DNA from: Streptomyces eurocidicus
Lineage (GTDB): Bacteria; Actinomycetota; Actinomycetes; Streptomycetales; Streptomycetaceae
Assembly: GCF_002891295.1 (NCBI RefSeq)
Contig: NZ_LGUI01000005.1
Coordinates: forward strand, 186,001 to 250,000
Direction of reading: 5' to 3'
Length of the DNA stretch: 64,000 bases
Shown: positions 48,284 through 57,789 of the stretch, one piece after another
Position numbering within the stretch: the first letter of the stretch is position 1
How the letters are laid out: the number at the start of each line of letters is the position of its first letter
The notes under the pieces: generated by a model
Told to the model about the DNA's origin: nothing
The model's input: only the letters and a program-made list of their open reading frames with translations
Database searches by the model: none
Program-made: the position numbers and the translations under genes

Positions 48284-49309
48284 CTACGCGGCGACCGCCT
48301 CCACGATCGAGGTCGGGGACGGAGTCGGCACGAGCCGGGTGCGGCGCAGGCCCGCTCGGGACAGCAGTGCGTCCAGTTCGTCGATGTTGCGTTCCGCGCT
48401 TTCGAACAGCGTCATCATGGCCAGGTCCAGGGCCTTGCCGGGGTGCGGGTCGTTGCCCGGCGGGATGAGGGGGTCGATGACGAGCAGGCGGCTTCCGGGG
48501 GTCATGGCGGCACGGCAGGAGCGCAGGATCCTCAGGCCGTCCGTGTCGTCCCAGTCGTGCAGGATCTGCTTGAGGACGTACAGGTCGCCGCCCGCGGGTA
48601 CGGAGGTGAAGAAGTCGCCGGCCTCGACGCTCCAGCGGCCCGCCAGGTGCGGGGCGTCCAGGGTGTGGTCGACGGCGGTGACCTCGCGGTCGAAGAGGAC
48701 GCCGTGGAGGCCGGGGTGGTGTTCGAGGATCTGCCGCAGCAGTCCGCCCTGGCCGCCGCCGACGTCGACGACGGTGCCGGTGGCGGGGAAGTCGTAGACC
48801 TCCGCGACGAGCGCGTCCGCGGGGGCGGAGAAGGCGGCCATCCCGGCGTCGAAGACCTTGCGGGCCGCGTCGTCGGACTCCAGGTAGGCGAAGTACGGGG
48901 CGCCGTAGAAGCGGGGGAAGGACGGCTCGCCGGTCCGTACCGTCTCCGCGAGACCGCCCGAGGTCCGCCGGTACATATCGTCCGTGATCATGACGATGCC
49001 GGGGTGCTGGGAGCCGGGCACGCCGGTACGCAGCAGCGCCGCCGCGGGGGTGAGGTGGAAAGCGCCCTCGTCGTCCTCACGGAAGACACCGCGCGAGGCG
49101 AGGAACCGCAGGACGCGGCACAGGTGGGCGCCGCGGGTCCCGGTGCGGCGGGCCAGCTCTTCCGGGTGGAGCGGGCCGTCGGCGAGGTGGTCGGCGACGC
49201 GGTATTCGACGGCGGTGCGCAGGGCGGCCGACGCGAGGTGGCCCAGGGCCATGTCGACCAGCAGCGCGGCGTCGGCCGCGGTGGTGGTGGCGGTGTCCAC
49301 GCGGTTCAT
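48284..49309 (-). CDS. SAM-dependent O-methyltransferase (acetylserotonin OMT-like)
   Basis: The 341-residue protein has an N-terminal winged-helix dimerisation domain (PEELARRTGTRGAHLCRVLRF). The class I methyltransferase domain has the SAM motif TVVDVGGGQGGLL near residue 168 and LKQILHDWDDTDGLRIL with the catalytic histidine. It is typical of antibiotic O-methyltransferases acting on a hydroxyl group. It lies five bases after the preceding methyltransferase gene, at the end of the NRPS operon, and probably tailors that product. Confidence 0.92.
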   Translation of the reverse strand: MNRVDTATTTAADAALLVDMALGHLASAALRTAVEYRVADHLADGPLHPEELARRTGTRGAHLCRVLRFLASRGVFREDDEGAFHLTPAAALLRTGVPGSQHPGIVMITDDMYRRTSGGLAETVRTGEPSFPRFYGAPYFAYLESDDAARKVFDAGMAAFSAPADALVAEVYDFPATGTVVDVGGGQGGLLRQILEHHPGLHGVLFDREVTAVDHTLDAPHLAGRWSVEAGDFFTSVPAGGDLYVLKQILHDWDDTDGLRILRSCRAAMTPGSRLLVIDPLIPPGNDPHPGKALDLAMMTLFESAERNIDELDALLSRAGLRRTRLVPTPSPTSIVEAVAA

Positions 49310-49314
49310 GGGGG

Positions 49315-50061
49315 TCAGCTCTCCAGTCTCAGGTCGGCCAGGTAGGTGGGCCAGGCCGTGGAGTCGTCCTGGTGGATGGCGTGCACGGTCCACGGGGTTC
49401 CGTGCGTGACCTTCTCCAGCCGCTCGGGCGGGCAGAACAGGAAGTCGAACCAGTCGGTGGCGGCGGTGCGGTGGCGTACCCGCATGCGGACGAACTCCTC
49501 GCCGCTGTGGGCGCGGGCGGTGTGCACCCCCTGCGGTGCCCGGGGGTCGGCCCGGGACTCCTCGGCGAAGGCCATGTTGGTGCCCAGCAGGCGGGCGCCG
49601 GGGCGGGCGTGCCGGGCCAGGCCCTCCAGGACGGCCCGGCTGTTCTCCTGGTCGCCGAGCAGTCCGAGGTTGGCGCCGAGCATCAGGAAGGTGTCGAACG
49701 TGCCAAGGTCTTCCGGGAGTTCGGACACGGATGCCACGTGCGCCTCGACGCCGCGCAGCCGTGCCACCTCCACGCCGCCGCGTGAGGTGTCGATGCCCAC
49801 GACGTCCTTGCCGTCCCGGGCCAGCACGGAGCCGTGGCGTCCGGGGCCGCAGCCTATGTCCAGGATGCGGCCGGTGGCGCGCTCGCAGGCCATCCGGTCC
49901 ACCGGCAGCCAGGTCTCGGGGCCGTGGAAGTAGTTCACGGCGTCCTCGGCGTAGATGTAGCCGTCGTCCATCTCGTAGACGAGGTGGGTGACGCCGGGCT
50001 CGGCGCCGCTCTCGTGGACGCAGCGGTAGGCGTCGCCGAACGGGTCGTCAGGCATGGTCAT
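49315..50061 (-). CDS. Class I SAM-dependent methyltransferase
   Basis: The 248-residue protein has SAM motif I RILDIGCGPGRHG near residue 65, followed by VVGIDTSRGGVEVAR and DTFLMLGANLGLLGD. The N-terminal YFHGPETW and the rest fit small-molecule methyltransferases. The start overlaps the end of the NRPS gene by 14 bases and GGAGGAG precedes it, so translation is coupled. It could methylate N, O or C of the NRPS product. Confidence 0.9.
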   Translation of the reverse strand: MTMPDDPFGDAYRCVHESGAEPGVTHLVYEMDDGYIYAEDAVNYFHGPETWLPVDRMACERATGRILDIGCGPGRHGSVLARDGKDVVGIDTSRGGVEVARLRGVEAHVASVSELPEDLGTFDTFLMLGANLGLLGDQENSRAVLEGLARHARPGARLLGTNMAFAEESRADPRAPQGVHTARAHSGEEFVRMRVRHRTAATDWFDFLFCPPERLEKVTHGTPWTVHAIHQDDSTAWPTYLADLRLES

Positions 50062-53000
50062 GGTGCTCCTCCGTGGCCGACCCGCACGCGGAGTGACGCG
50101 GCGTTCCCGGGCGGTCCAGGTATCCGGTGGACAGGAAGTGGTGCAGATAGCGGTCGAGCAGGCGCGCGTCGACCGGGGGGCACGCCAGTCCGCTGCCGGC
50201 CAGGGCGGTCTCGGCGTTCTCCCGGCCGATGGCGGGGAAGGTGCCCTCCAGGTACATCTCCTTGACGCTCATGGCGGACCCGTTGGCGCGGTCCACGCAC
50301 AGGGAGACGAAGGGGGCGGTGGCGGCGGTGGGGTGCCGGGCGACGTGCCGGACGAGCTCGCCCACCCACCCGTCGTAGGGCAGGGTGCGGACGGGGAAGC
50401 CGGCCGCGCGCATCCGGTCGAGCATGTCGGTCAGCCGGGCCGGACGCGGGTTGGTGAGGTGGAGGACGCGCCCCGTCGCCCGCTGGTGGGTGGCGATGTG
50501 CGTCACGGCGTCCGCGAGGTGGTCCACCGGCACGAAGTCCAGGGGGAGTTCGATGTCGGGGGCGACGCCGGTCTCGGCGATCGTCTTGAACAGGGAACAG
50601 ATCGCCGTCTCGGTGTTGCAGACGCCGCCGCGCTGCTCGCCGGTGACCTCGTAGGGACGGTGGATGGTCACCGGCAGACCCTGCCGGGCGGCGTCCTGCA
50701 GGACGCCTTCGGCCACCCATTTGCTCTCGCCGTAGCCCATCGTGATCCGGTCGGCGTGTGCGAGGGGCAGGTCCTCGGGGACGTGCCGTACACCGGCCGT
50801 GCCGAAGCCGGCCACGACGGCGATGGTGGAGAGGAAGTGCACCGGGACCCTGCGGGGCGCGGCCAGCGCGACGATCTCGCGGGTGCCCTGGACGTTCGCG
50901 GCCCGCAGCGCCTCGTAGGGGTAGAGGAAGTTGACCTGGGCGCCGTTGTGCACGATCAGGTCGAGGGTGCGGGACAGCTCTTCGGCGTGTGCGGGGGCCA
51001 GGCCCAGGGACGGCTCGGTCAGGTCGCCGGGGAAGCAGGTCACCCGCTGCTCCAGCCCCTCGGTGGGCAGGCCGTAGCGCTCCAGCGCGGCCCGGACCCG
51101 GCGGAGGGCGTGCGCCGCGTCCCGGGCCCGTACCGGGCAGTGGACGCGGGCCTGTGTGCGGTGCAGCATCCGGTGGAGGAGGAAGGCGCCCACGAAGCCG
51201 CTGGCGCCGGTGAGGAGGATGTGCGCGGGCCGCTCCCACCGGGGCTCGGGGCCCTGGGCCGGCGGCAGGGTGAAGCCGAGGCGGGCCTCGGCCGCGAAGT
51301 CGACGGGGTCGCCGGAGGGGGTGGCCCGGCCGGTGCCGCCGGTGTCGCGGACGTCCCGCACCGCCTGGGTGAAGTCGTGCAGGGTCGGGCGGTCGAGCAG
51401 GCCGCGCACCAGAGTGCTGCCGTGTTCGGCTCCGATGCCGAACACGGCGAGGGTACGGGTGACCACTTGGGCGGCCAGCAGGGAGTCGCCGCCCAGGCCG
51501 AAGAAGCTGTCGTGCGCCGCGGGTCGTATCCGCAGCGCCAGCTCCCATATCCCGGCCACGGCCTCCCGCATACCGCCCGCCGCGGCGGGGGCGGGGTCCT
51601 CGTGCGGCCGGCCGAGCTCGCGGCGGTCCACCTTGCCGGTGGCGGCGACCGGCAGCCGGTCGTACTCCAGCAGCCGCGCGGGCACGGCCGGGGCGGGCAG
51701 CCACGCCGCCAGGTCCCGTCGTACCGAGTCGACCGGCACCGGGGTGCCGGCGACCGCGCCGGTGACATGGGCGATCAGGTGCCCCTCGCCGTCCGGGTGG
51801 CGGACCGTCTCGACCGCGGCCTCGGCGATGGCGGGGTGGGCCCGCAGCCGGGCCTCGACCTCCTCCAGCTCCACCCGGTGGCCGCGCAGCTTGATCTGAC
51901 GGTCCGTCCGCCCGCGGTACTCCAGGAGCCCCTCCGTGTTGCGCACCGCCCGGTCGCCGGTGCGGTAGAAGCGACCGGGCCGGGGCGTGTCCATGACGGG
52001 GAAGGAGGCGTCGACGAAGCGCTCGGCGGTGCGCCCGGGGTCGTTCACGTACCCCAGGGCCAGGCCGTCGCCGCCCACCCACAGCTCGCCCTCCTCGCCG
52101 GGCGCCGCCAGGGTGCCGTCCTCCCGTACGACGTGGGCGGAGGCGTACGCGACGGCACTGCCGATGGGCACGGTGACGGCGTCCTCGGGCAGGTGGTCGA
52201 GGACGTGGACGGTGGAGACCACGCTGTTCTCCGTCGGCCCGTACAGGTTGGCCAGCACGGTTCCCGGGCACGCCGCCCGCACCTTGCGGACCAGGTCGGC
52301 GTCGAGGGCCTCACCGCCGGCGGAGGCGTAGCGCAGGGTCCGCAGCGTCTCGGGCCGGGTGCGGGCGATGAGGTGGAACACGCTGGTGGTGAGGTAGGCG
52401 ACCGTCACCCGCTGTGCCAGCAGGACCTGTTCCAGGGCCGTGGGGCTCAGCAGCACCTCGCGGTCGACGAGCACCAGTGCCGCGCCGCCCAGCAGCGCCG
52501 ACCAGATCTCGATGGTGGAGGCGTCCGAGGACAGGCCGTAGGCGTGCAGCACCCGGTCGCCCGGGCCGGGCCGGCCCAGTGCGGGTTCGGTCAGGGCGAG
52601 GCGGGCCACCCCGCGGTGCGGGATCGCGACGGGCTTGGGGCGGCCCGTGGTCCCGGACGTGAACATCACATAGGCCGGGTCGTCGGCCGTGCTTCCGGCG
52701 GGTGCCCTCGGAGCGGCCCGGGGGACGTCCGCGGCCGGGGCTTCGGCGGCGGCCGCCCGGGGACCGCCGCCCAGTTCGAGCCGGGCCCGCAGGTTGCGTA
52801 TCCGGCAGGTGCTGCCCGGCAGCACGACCGCCGCGCGTACGCCGGCGTCCTCGGCCATGGCCTGGAGCCGGGCCGGGGGGTGGGTGTCGTCCAGCGGTAC
52901 GTAGGCGGCGCCCGCCTTGAGGACGCCCAGGAAGGCCACCAGCGCCTCCGGCGAGCGGGTCCCGGCCACGCCCACCGCGTCTCCCCCGCGTACCCCGGCG

Positions 53001-53200
53001 GCGTACAGTCGGTCCGCCAACGCGCCGGACCTGTCGCCCAGTTCACGGTAGGTGAGGCTGTGTTCGCCGTACCGCGCCGCGAGGGCGTCCGGCCGCCGCG
53101 CGGCCTGTTCCTCGAAGAGCTCGTGCAGGCGGCCGGTACGCCATGTCGTCGCGCCCGCTTCGTCGGCCCGGACCATGTTCCCCGCCATTCCTTCTCTCAC
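50048..53200 (-). CDS. Single-module NRPS: adenylation-PCP-thioester reductase
   Basis: The 1050-residue protein has three domains. Adenylation (about 20-530) shows FTSGTTGRPKPV, LSSDASTIEIW (A4), NLYGPTEN, YRTGDRAVR and a terminal ATGKVDR. The PCP has its serine in GLGGDSLL near residue 570. A reductive terminal domain has LTGASGFVGAFLLHR near 658 and the catalytic YGESK near 821. It activates one amino acid and releases it as an aldehyde or alcohol by NADPH reduction. My manual specificity reading is D-A-I-Y-S-G-L-V-V-K, which I do not recognise. There is no condensation domain. An ATG at 53188 is an alternative start. Confidence 0.93.
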   Translation of the reverse strand: MREGMAGNMVRADEAGATTWRTGRLHELFEEQAARRPDALAARYGEHSLTYRELGDRSGALADRLYAAGVRGGDAVGVAGTRSPEALVAFLGVLKAGAAYVPLDDTHPPARLQAMAEDAGVRAAVVLPGSTCRIRNLRARLELGGGPRAAAAEAPAADVPRAAPRAPAGSTADDPAYVMFTSGTTGRPKPVAIPHRGVARLALTEPALGRPGPGDRVLHAYGLSSDASTIEIWSALLGGAALVLVDREVLLSPTALEQVLLAQRVTVAYLTTSVFHLIARTRPETLRTLRYASAGGEALDADLVRKVRAACPGTVLANLYGPTENSVVSTVHVLDHLPEDAVTVPIGSAVAYASAHVVREDGTLAAPGEEGELWVGGDGLALGYVNDPGRTAERFVDASFPVMDTPRPGRFYRTGDRAVRNTEGLLEYRGRTDRQIKLRGHRVELEEVEARLRAHPAIAEAAVETVRHPDGEGHLIAHVTGAVAGTPVPVDSVRRDLAAWLPAPAVPARLLEYDRLPVAATGKVDRRELGRPHEDPAPAAAGGMREAVAGIWELALRIRPAAHDSFFGLGGDSLLAAQVVTRTLAVFGIGAEHGSTLVRGLLDRPTLHDFTQAVRDVRDTGGTGRATPSGDPVDFAAEARLGFTLPPAQGPEPRWERPAHILLTGASGFVGAFLLHRMLHRTQARVHCPVRARDAAHALRRVRAALERYGLPTEGLEQRVTCFPGDLTEPSLGLAPAHAEELSRTLDLIVHNGAQVNFLYPYEALRAANVQGTREIVALAAPRRVPVHFLSTIAVVAGFGTAGVRHVPEDLPLAHADRITMGYGESKWVAEGVLQDAARQGLPVTIHRPYEVTGEQRGGVCNTETAICSLFKTIAETGVAPDIELPLDFVPVDHLADAVTHIATHQRATGRVLHLTNPRPARLTDMLDRMRAAGFPVRTLPYDGWVGELVRHVARHPTAATAPFVSLCVDRANGSAMSVKEMYLEGTFPAIGRENAETALAGSGLACPPVDARLLDRYLHHFLSTGYLDRPGTPRHSACGSATEEHHDHA

Positions 53201-53207
53201 CGCCCGG

Positions 53208-53657
53208 TCAGGAGAACTGCGCGGCGAACGCGGCGAAGTCCGCGGTGCGCCAGCGCTCGGGACGCATGCGGATGGTGATGTCGTCGTCCAGCTGACCGAG
53301 AGTGGATTCCAGGTAGGCGGGGGCCGTGTCCGCGTCGAGGTAGCGGTGGGCCAGCGCGGACCGCTCGTCGGGGTCCACGCGGTCCTCCACGGAGGTCACG
53401 GGCCCGTCGACGCTCACATAGCGGTAGGGCGGGGTCTCGTGCTGGACGCCGAGGCTGAACCGTCCCGCCTGCTGGATCCTGCGCGCCTTCAGCGAGGTGC
53501 GCCCGGTGAGCACCACGACCTCGCCGCCCGGTTCGTACGCGTACCAGACGGGCACCAGGAGCGGGGCGCCGCCCTCGGGCGCCTCGATGCCCAGCATCCC
53601 GACGCGCGCCTCGGCCAGGAACGCCTCACGCCCTTCGACACTCATGGCCAGCGACAC
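53208..53657 (-). CDS. Pyridoxamine 5'-phosphate oxidase-like flavin/F420-binding protein
   Basis: The 149-residue split beta-barrel protein has VGMLGIEAPEGGAPLLVPVW near its start, VVLTGRTSLKARRIQQAGRF as the flavin-phosphate binding stretch, and YRYVSVDGPVTSV. It belongs to the PNPOx-like class, which includes F420-dependent reductases and FMN oxidases. It lies seven bases before the NRPS gene and so is the first gene of that operon, suggesting a redox step on the NRPS product. The GTG at 53657 has GAGAGG upstream. Confidence 0.85.
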   Translation of the reverse strand: MSLAMSVEGREAFLAEARVGMLGIEAPEGGAPLLVPVWYAYEPGGEVVVLTGRTSLKARRIQQAGRFSLGVQHETPPYRYVSVDGPVTSVEDRVDPDERSALAHRYLDADTAPAYLESTLGQLDDDITIRMRPERWRTADFAAFAAQFS

Positions 53658-54125
53658 GGTGGCACCTCTCGCGATGGTTGTTGATCATTGCGAGGAATAT
53701 GCTCACGGGTCGCGAACCAGACATTCCCTAGTTTTCGCGGTTACGTCCCTTCGGGGCGCACGGGCGCCGTCCGCCCCCTCGTCGAGCCTCGCCGCCCCTG
53801 CCGCGCACGGGCGCGCCGGGACGTGGTGGTGCCACCGGTCGCTGATCGGCCACCGCCGACGGGACGCGCCGTTGACAGCGGCGAGCCGGTACCGCGTACG
53901 GCGGCGGGGCCGGCGCCCGGCTCCGTCCGACCGGCGCCGGGCGTCGCGCACGGTTCGTTGCGTCATCAACCGCGTGGTCACAGCGGGTGCCCGGACCGGC
54001 GCGGACCGGGTCGGACGATCGGGGGACAGGGGGCCTCCCGGCCGTCCCCCGAGTGTCCGATGGCAGCACGGCCCGAACCGGCGGAAAGTCGAAGGAGAGG
54101 ACCTCCGCGGGAAGGGAGCCCCGCC
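53658..54125. promoter_or_regulatory. Divergent promoter region of NRPS operon and MFS exporter
   Basis: These 468 bases hold no recognised gene. The part next to the NRPS operon (53680-53740) is less GC-rich. It contains an inverted repeat CGCGAA at 53711-53716 and TTCGCG at 53734-53739, a possible operator. The rest is high-GC sequence up to the AAGGGAG before the exporter gene. Confidence 0.35.
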
Positions 54126-55592
54126 GTGCCCACGCTCACCACCCACCGGAGCAATCTCGTCCTGGCGGTCTGCTGCCTCGCCATCGTCATGGTCGGCGTC
54201 GACATCACGGCGTTGAACGTCGCCCTCCCCGCCATGGAGCGGGATCTCCACGCCTCCGTCTCCGGGATGCAGTGGGCCATCGCGGCCTACAGCCTCGCCA
54301 TGGCGACGCTGATGCTCTGCGCCGGATCGACCGGTGACCGGATCGGGCGCAAACGGGTGCTGGTGGCGGGCATCGTGGTCTTCACGGTCGCCTCGGTGCT
54401 GTGCGCGCTCGCGCCGTCCCTGTCCGCCCTGATCGGCTTCCGGATCCTCCAAGGCGTGGGGGCCGCGGGGCTGAGCCCCGTCGCCATGGCGATCGTCGCG
54501 AACGTCTTCCCCGGCAAGCAAGAGCGGACCCGGGCCATGGGCCTGTGGCTGGGGGCCTACGGCATCGGGCTGGCCCTCGGGCCCGTGGTCGGTGGGGTGC
54601 TGGTGGACGCCGTCGGATGGCGGTCGGTGTTCTGGCTGAACGTCCCGCTGGGGATCGTCGCACTGGTGATCGCGCTGCTCCGCGTGCCGGAGTCGCGGGC
54701 CGAGCGGCCGCGCCGGCCGGACCCGGTGGGTCAGCTCCTGGTCATCACCCTGCTGGGGCCACTGGCCTACGGGATCATCGAAGCGCCGCGCGCGGGCTGG
54801 ACGGCGCCGCACGTCATCGCCTGTTTCGCGGTCACCGTCGTGTCGTTCGTCGCCCTGCTCGCCTACGAGCGCCGCCGCGCCGAGCCGCTGATCGAGCCGG
54901 CGTTCTTCCGCGACGCGCGGTTCAGCGGCGCGATCGCCTCGCTGGTGGCCGTCTTCGGGACGTTCGGCGGGTTCTTCTTCCTCACCGCCCTCTACCTGCA
55001 GAACCCGCTGCGGATGTCCGCCTCGGAGGCGGGCCTGTGGATGCTGGTGCCCGCCGGCTCCCTGGCCGTCTCCTCCGTGTGCGCGGCCGGACTCGCCCGG
55101 CGGTACGGCGCACGGCCGCTGATGGTCGGGGCGGGTGTGGTGCTGGCGGCGAGCGGGATGCTGATCGCGCTCTTCACCGGCGACTCGTCCCGGGTCATGA
55201 TCGTCGTCGAGTACGTCCTCTTCGGGCTGGGCGTCGGCCTGTCGACCCCGCTGATCATCACCGCCGGCGTCTCGGGGCTCCCCTCGGACCGGGCCGGGCT
55301 GGCCTCGGGAATGCTGACCACCTTCGGCCGTTCGGCCTTCGCGATGGGTGTCGCCGCCCTCGGCGCGATCCTCAACGCCGGTCTGCACGGCGCCCCGTTG
55401 ACCGATGCGGCCGCCTTCACCTCGGCGGTACGGCCCGCCTGGTGGATCCTCACGGCGGGCGGCGTGGTCGCCGCCCTGCTGGGCATCCTGGTCACGAGGG
55501 AGCGGGCGGCTTCCCCTCCGGGGCCGTCGCCCGCCCCCTCGGCCGAGCAGCACGTCAGCGGCAGGCCGGGCCCCGCCGAGCGGAACGGCTGA
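54126..55592 (+). CDS. MFS multidrug exporter (DHA2-like)
   Basis: The 488-residue membrane protein appears to have 14 helices. Motifs are VDITALNVALPAMERDL (motif D1), GSTGDRIGRKRVLVAG (motif A), RILQGVGAAGLSP (motif B) and GLWLGAYGIGLALGPVVGG (motif C), which mark a drug:proton antiporter. It is divergent from the NRPS operon, where it probably exports or gives resistance to the product. The GTG at 54126 has AAGGGAG upstream. Confidence 0.92.
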   Translation: MPTLTTHRSNLVLAVCCLAIVMVGVDITALNVALPAMERDLHASVSGMQWAIAAYSLAMATLMLCAGSTGDRIGRKRVLVAGIVVFTVASVLCALAPSLSALIGFRILQGVGAAGLSPVAMAIVANVFPGKQERTRAMGLWLGAYGIGLALGPVVGGVLVDAVGWRSVFWLNVPLGIVALVIALLRVPESRAERPRRPDPVGQLLVITLLGPLAYGIIEAPRAGWTAPHVIACFAVTVVSFVALLAYERRRAEPLIEPAFFRDARFSGAIASLVAVFGTFGGFFFLTALYLQNPLRMSASEAGLWMLVPAGSLAVSSVCAAGLARRYGARPLMVGAGVVLAASGMLIALFTGDSSRVMIVVEYVLFGLGVGLSTPLIITAGVSGLPSDRAGLASGMLTTFGRSAFAMGVAALGAILNAGLHGAPLTDAAAFTSAVRPAWWILTAGGVVAALLGILVTRERAASPPGPSPAPSAEQHVSGRPGPAERNG

Positions 55593-55720
55593 CCCGCGGT
55601 CGCCCGGCCACCGGGGCGGAGCGCCAAGGGCTTCCCGGTCGACTGCCTCGGCCATAGTCCCGCGGGCGGCCGGCGGCGCAGCCGTTCGTCAGCGTTCGAG
55701 GCGCCCCCGCGGCCTCGCCC

Positions 55721-56503
55721 TCACTTCTGCGACTCGGCCAGCAACCGCAGTGCCCGCTCCTTCAGTTCGGGGCCGGCCTTCGCGGCGTTCCCGGCGTCGA
55801 AGGGAGGGCGCGGGTCGTATTCGATGGCCAGCTGTATCGCCTCGGCCGTGCTGTCGCCTGCGATCAGGGACGCCAGGTACAGCGCCATGTCCAGCCCCGC
55901 CGACACCCCCGCCGCTGTGATGATCTTCCCTGACCGCACATACCGTTCGGGCAGGTAGGTGACGTCGTAGTGGGTGCGGAGGTAGTCGGCGGAGGCCCAG
56001 TAGGTCGTCGCCTGCCGGCCGTCGAGCAACCCGGCCGCCGCGAGCACGAGCGAGCCGGTGCACACGGACGTCGTCCACCGGCTGTGCCGGTCGATCATGC
56101 CGATCCAGCGCAGGAGTTCCTTGTTCCGCATCGCCTCCACCGTGCCGCGATTGCCGGCGCCGGGAACGAGCAGCACGTCCAGGCGGTCGACGTCGGCGAT
56201 GCGCCGTTCGGCCATGACGGCCACGTCGCCGGTGTCGGTGCGGACGGGCCCCCGCTCCTGGGCGATCATCGTGACGGTGGCGCCCGGCAGCCGGGAGAGG
56301 ACCTCCGCGGGGCCGGTGGGATCCAGCAGGCTGTAGCCGTCGTACAGCAGGATGCCGATGTCCGGGCCCTTGCCGACCGCCGGTGACCGCCGCGCGGCCC
56401 GGGCGGGTCGCGCGAGGGCGGTGCCGGCCGCGCCCGTCGTGGCGAGCGCGGCGCCGGCGGCGGCCCCGCGCATCAGGTTCCTGCGTGTCGTCGTGTGTCT
56501 CAT
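55721..56503 (-). CDS. Tat-exported DJ-1/PfpI family protein
   Basis: The 260-residue protein starts with a twin-arginine signal (TTRRNLMRGAAAGAALATTG, cleavage near ALA). The DJ-1/PfpI domain has IGILLYDGYSLLDPTGPAEV, LVPGAGNRGTVEA and the nucleophile-elbow cysteine in SVCTGSLVLAAAGLL. The ATG overlaps the stop of the upstream GlxA-type regulator (ATGA), so translation is coupled. It looks like an exported paralogue of the sensor domain of that regulator. Its reaction is unknown; isonitrile hydratase-like activity is possible. Confidence 0.87.
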   Translation of the reverse strand: MRHTTTRRNLMRGAAAGAALATTGAAGTALARPARAARRSPAVGKGPDIGILLYDGYSLLDPTGPAEVLSRLPGATVTMIAQERGPVRTDTGDVAVMAERRIADVDRLDVLLVPGAGNRGTVEAMRNKELLRWIGMIDRHSRWTTSVCTGSLVLAAAGLLDGRQATTYWASADYLRTHYDVTYLPERYVRSGKIITAAGVSAGLDMALYLASLIAGDSTAEAIQLAIEYDPRPPFDAGNAAKAGPELKERALRLLAESQK

Positions 56504-57504
56504 GGCAGGGAAGTCTTGTGCCCTTGGGGGACACGCGGTCGTGGCATGTCCGGCATCTTGCGGATCGTGTCCCCGCCGCATCCATAGTGGTCCACGAATG
56601 CCTGACGAAGCGTCTGCGGCGACTTGAACCCGCAACGCCGCGCGATCGCGGCCAGCGACAGCCGGCTCGACCTCACCAGATGCGCGGCCGCCTCCGTACG
56701 GGCCTCCCGTACCGCCCGGGCCGGTGTCGTACCGAGGTGTTCGGTGAACAGCCGCGTCAGATGCCGGGTGCTCACCCCCGCCCGGGCCGCCAGCGCGCCC
56801 GGGGACAGGTCCTCGGCCAGGTGGCCGGCGATATGGCCCGTGAGGTCCCGCACCAGCCGGTCCCCGGGCGGCGGGGCGGTCAGGAACATGCTGATCTGCG
56901 CCTGGTCCGCGGGCCGGTGAAGGTAGGAGACCAGCTCCCGGGCCACCGCGCGGGCCAGCGTGGGCCCGTGGTCGTCCTCGATCAGCGAGAGCGTGAGGTC
57001 GAGCGCGCTCGTCACCCCCGCCGAGGTGTAGACGTTCCCGTCGCGGATGTGGAGGGGCCCTACGTCCACGGCCACATCAGGGTACCGGGCCGCGAGCCGC
57101 TCGCCGTATCCCCAGTGCGTCGTGACCCGCCGGTGCTTCAGCAACCCCGCCGCGGCCAGCACGTAGGTGCCCGTGCACACCGAGGCGACGCGGCGGCTGC
57201 TCCCGGCCAGCCGCCGCACCTGCGTCAGCAACCGCTCGTCCGCCGACGCCTCCTCGAAGCCCGCGCCACCGACGACGAGCAGGGTGTCCAGCCGCCCCGT
57301 CACCGCCTCCAGACCGCGCCCGGCCCCCAGCACGATCCCCGCCGAGCTACGGGCCGCACGACGGCCGAGAGTGCCGAGCTCAATGGTGTACGGCGGGGAG
57401 GCGCCGTACCGGTTGGCTATGTCCAGCGCGCCGCTGGGGCAGGCGATGTCGAGGATCTGCGCGTCGTCGTAGGCGACGATCAGAACGCGCCGTCGGTTGT
57501 CCAT
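56500..57504 (-). CDS. GlxA-type AraC regulator (DJ-1/PfpI domain plus HTH)
   Basis: The 334-residue protein has an N-terminal DJ-1/PfpI domain (LIVAYDDAQILDIACPSGAL, VVGGAGFEEA, SVCTGTYVLAAAGLL). A C-terminal AraC double helix-turn-helix follows (SPGALAARAGVSTRHLTRLF, then LSLAAIARRCGFKSPQTLRQAF). Members regulate catabolic or stress genes by sensing small molecules. It is coupled by ATGA to the exported PfpI protein downstream, its likely partner or target. Confidence 0.92.
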   Translation of the reverse strand: MDNRRRVLIVAYDDAQILDIACPSGALDIANRYGASPPYTIELGTLGRRAARSSAGIVLGAGRGLEAVTGRLDTLLVVGGAGFEEASADERLLTQVRRLAGSSRRVASVCTGTYVLAAAGLLKHRRVTTHWGYGERLAARYPDVAVDVGPLHIRDGNVYTSAGVTSALDLTLSLIEDDHGPTLARAVARELVSYLHRPADQAQISMFLTAPPPGDRLVRDLTGHIAGHLAEDLSPGALAARAGVSTRHLTRLFTEHLGTTPARAVREARTEAAAHLVRSSRLSLAAIARRCGFKSPQTLRQAFVDHYGCGGDTIRKMPDMPRPRVPQGHKTSLP

Positions 57505-57789
57505 GGCCCCGATCCCATCAGATGAGGGCTTGAACAGGGGGGCGCGGGCCCGCGTCCATCGCCGTCTTCTCCCCCCCCCGGCCGTACGCCGCGCGGGGCA
57601 GCGGGCCGGATCCACGAACTGCGCCCAAGCCGTGCCCGAGGGGGCGCATGACGGTCGTGCGCTTAGGCCGTTGTGCGTGGCGGTCTACGGGAAGGCGCAG
57701 CACATGTCCGGTTCCAGGGGTGTACGGAGCCGAGTACAGCGGCCACCCTTGAGCGACGCCCGAGGGGCGGCCATGGGGAAGGACACCAC

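Noticed and set aside
50054..53278. Long plus-strand open frame (1074 codons)
   Set aside because: It mirrors the NRPS gene on the minus strand, which has complete domain motifs; the plus frame has none.
57568..57582. Run of about ten cytosines between the GlxA and lectin genes
   Set aside because: It could vary in length, but it lies in a non-coding gap with no evident promoter link, so I do not call a phase-variable switch.
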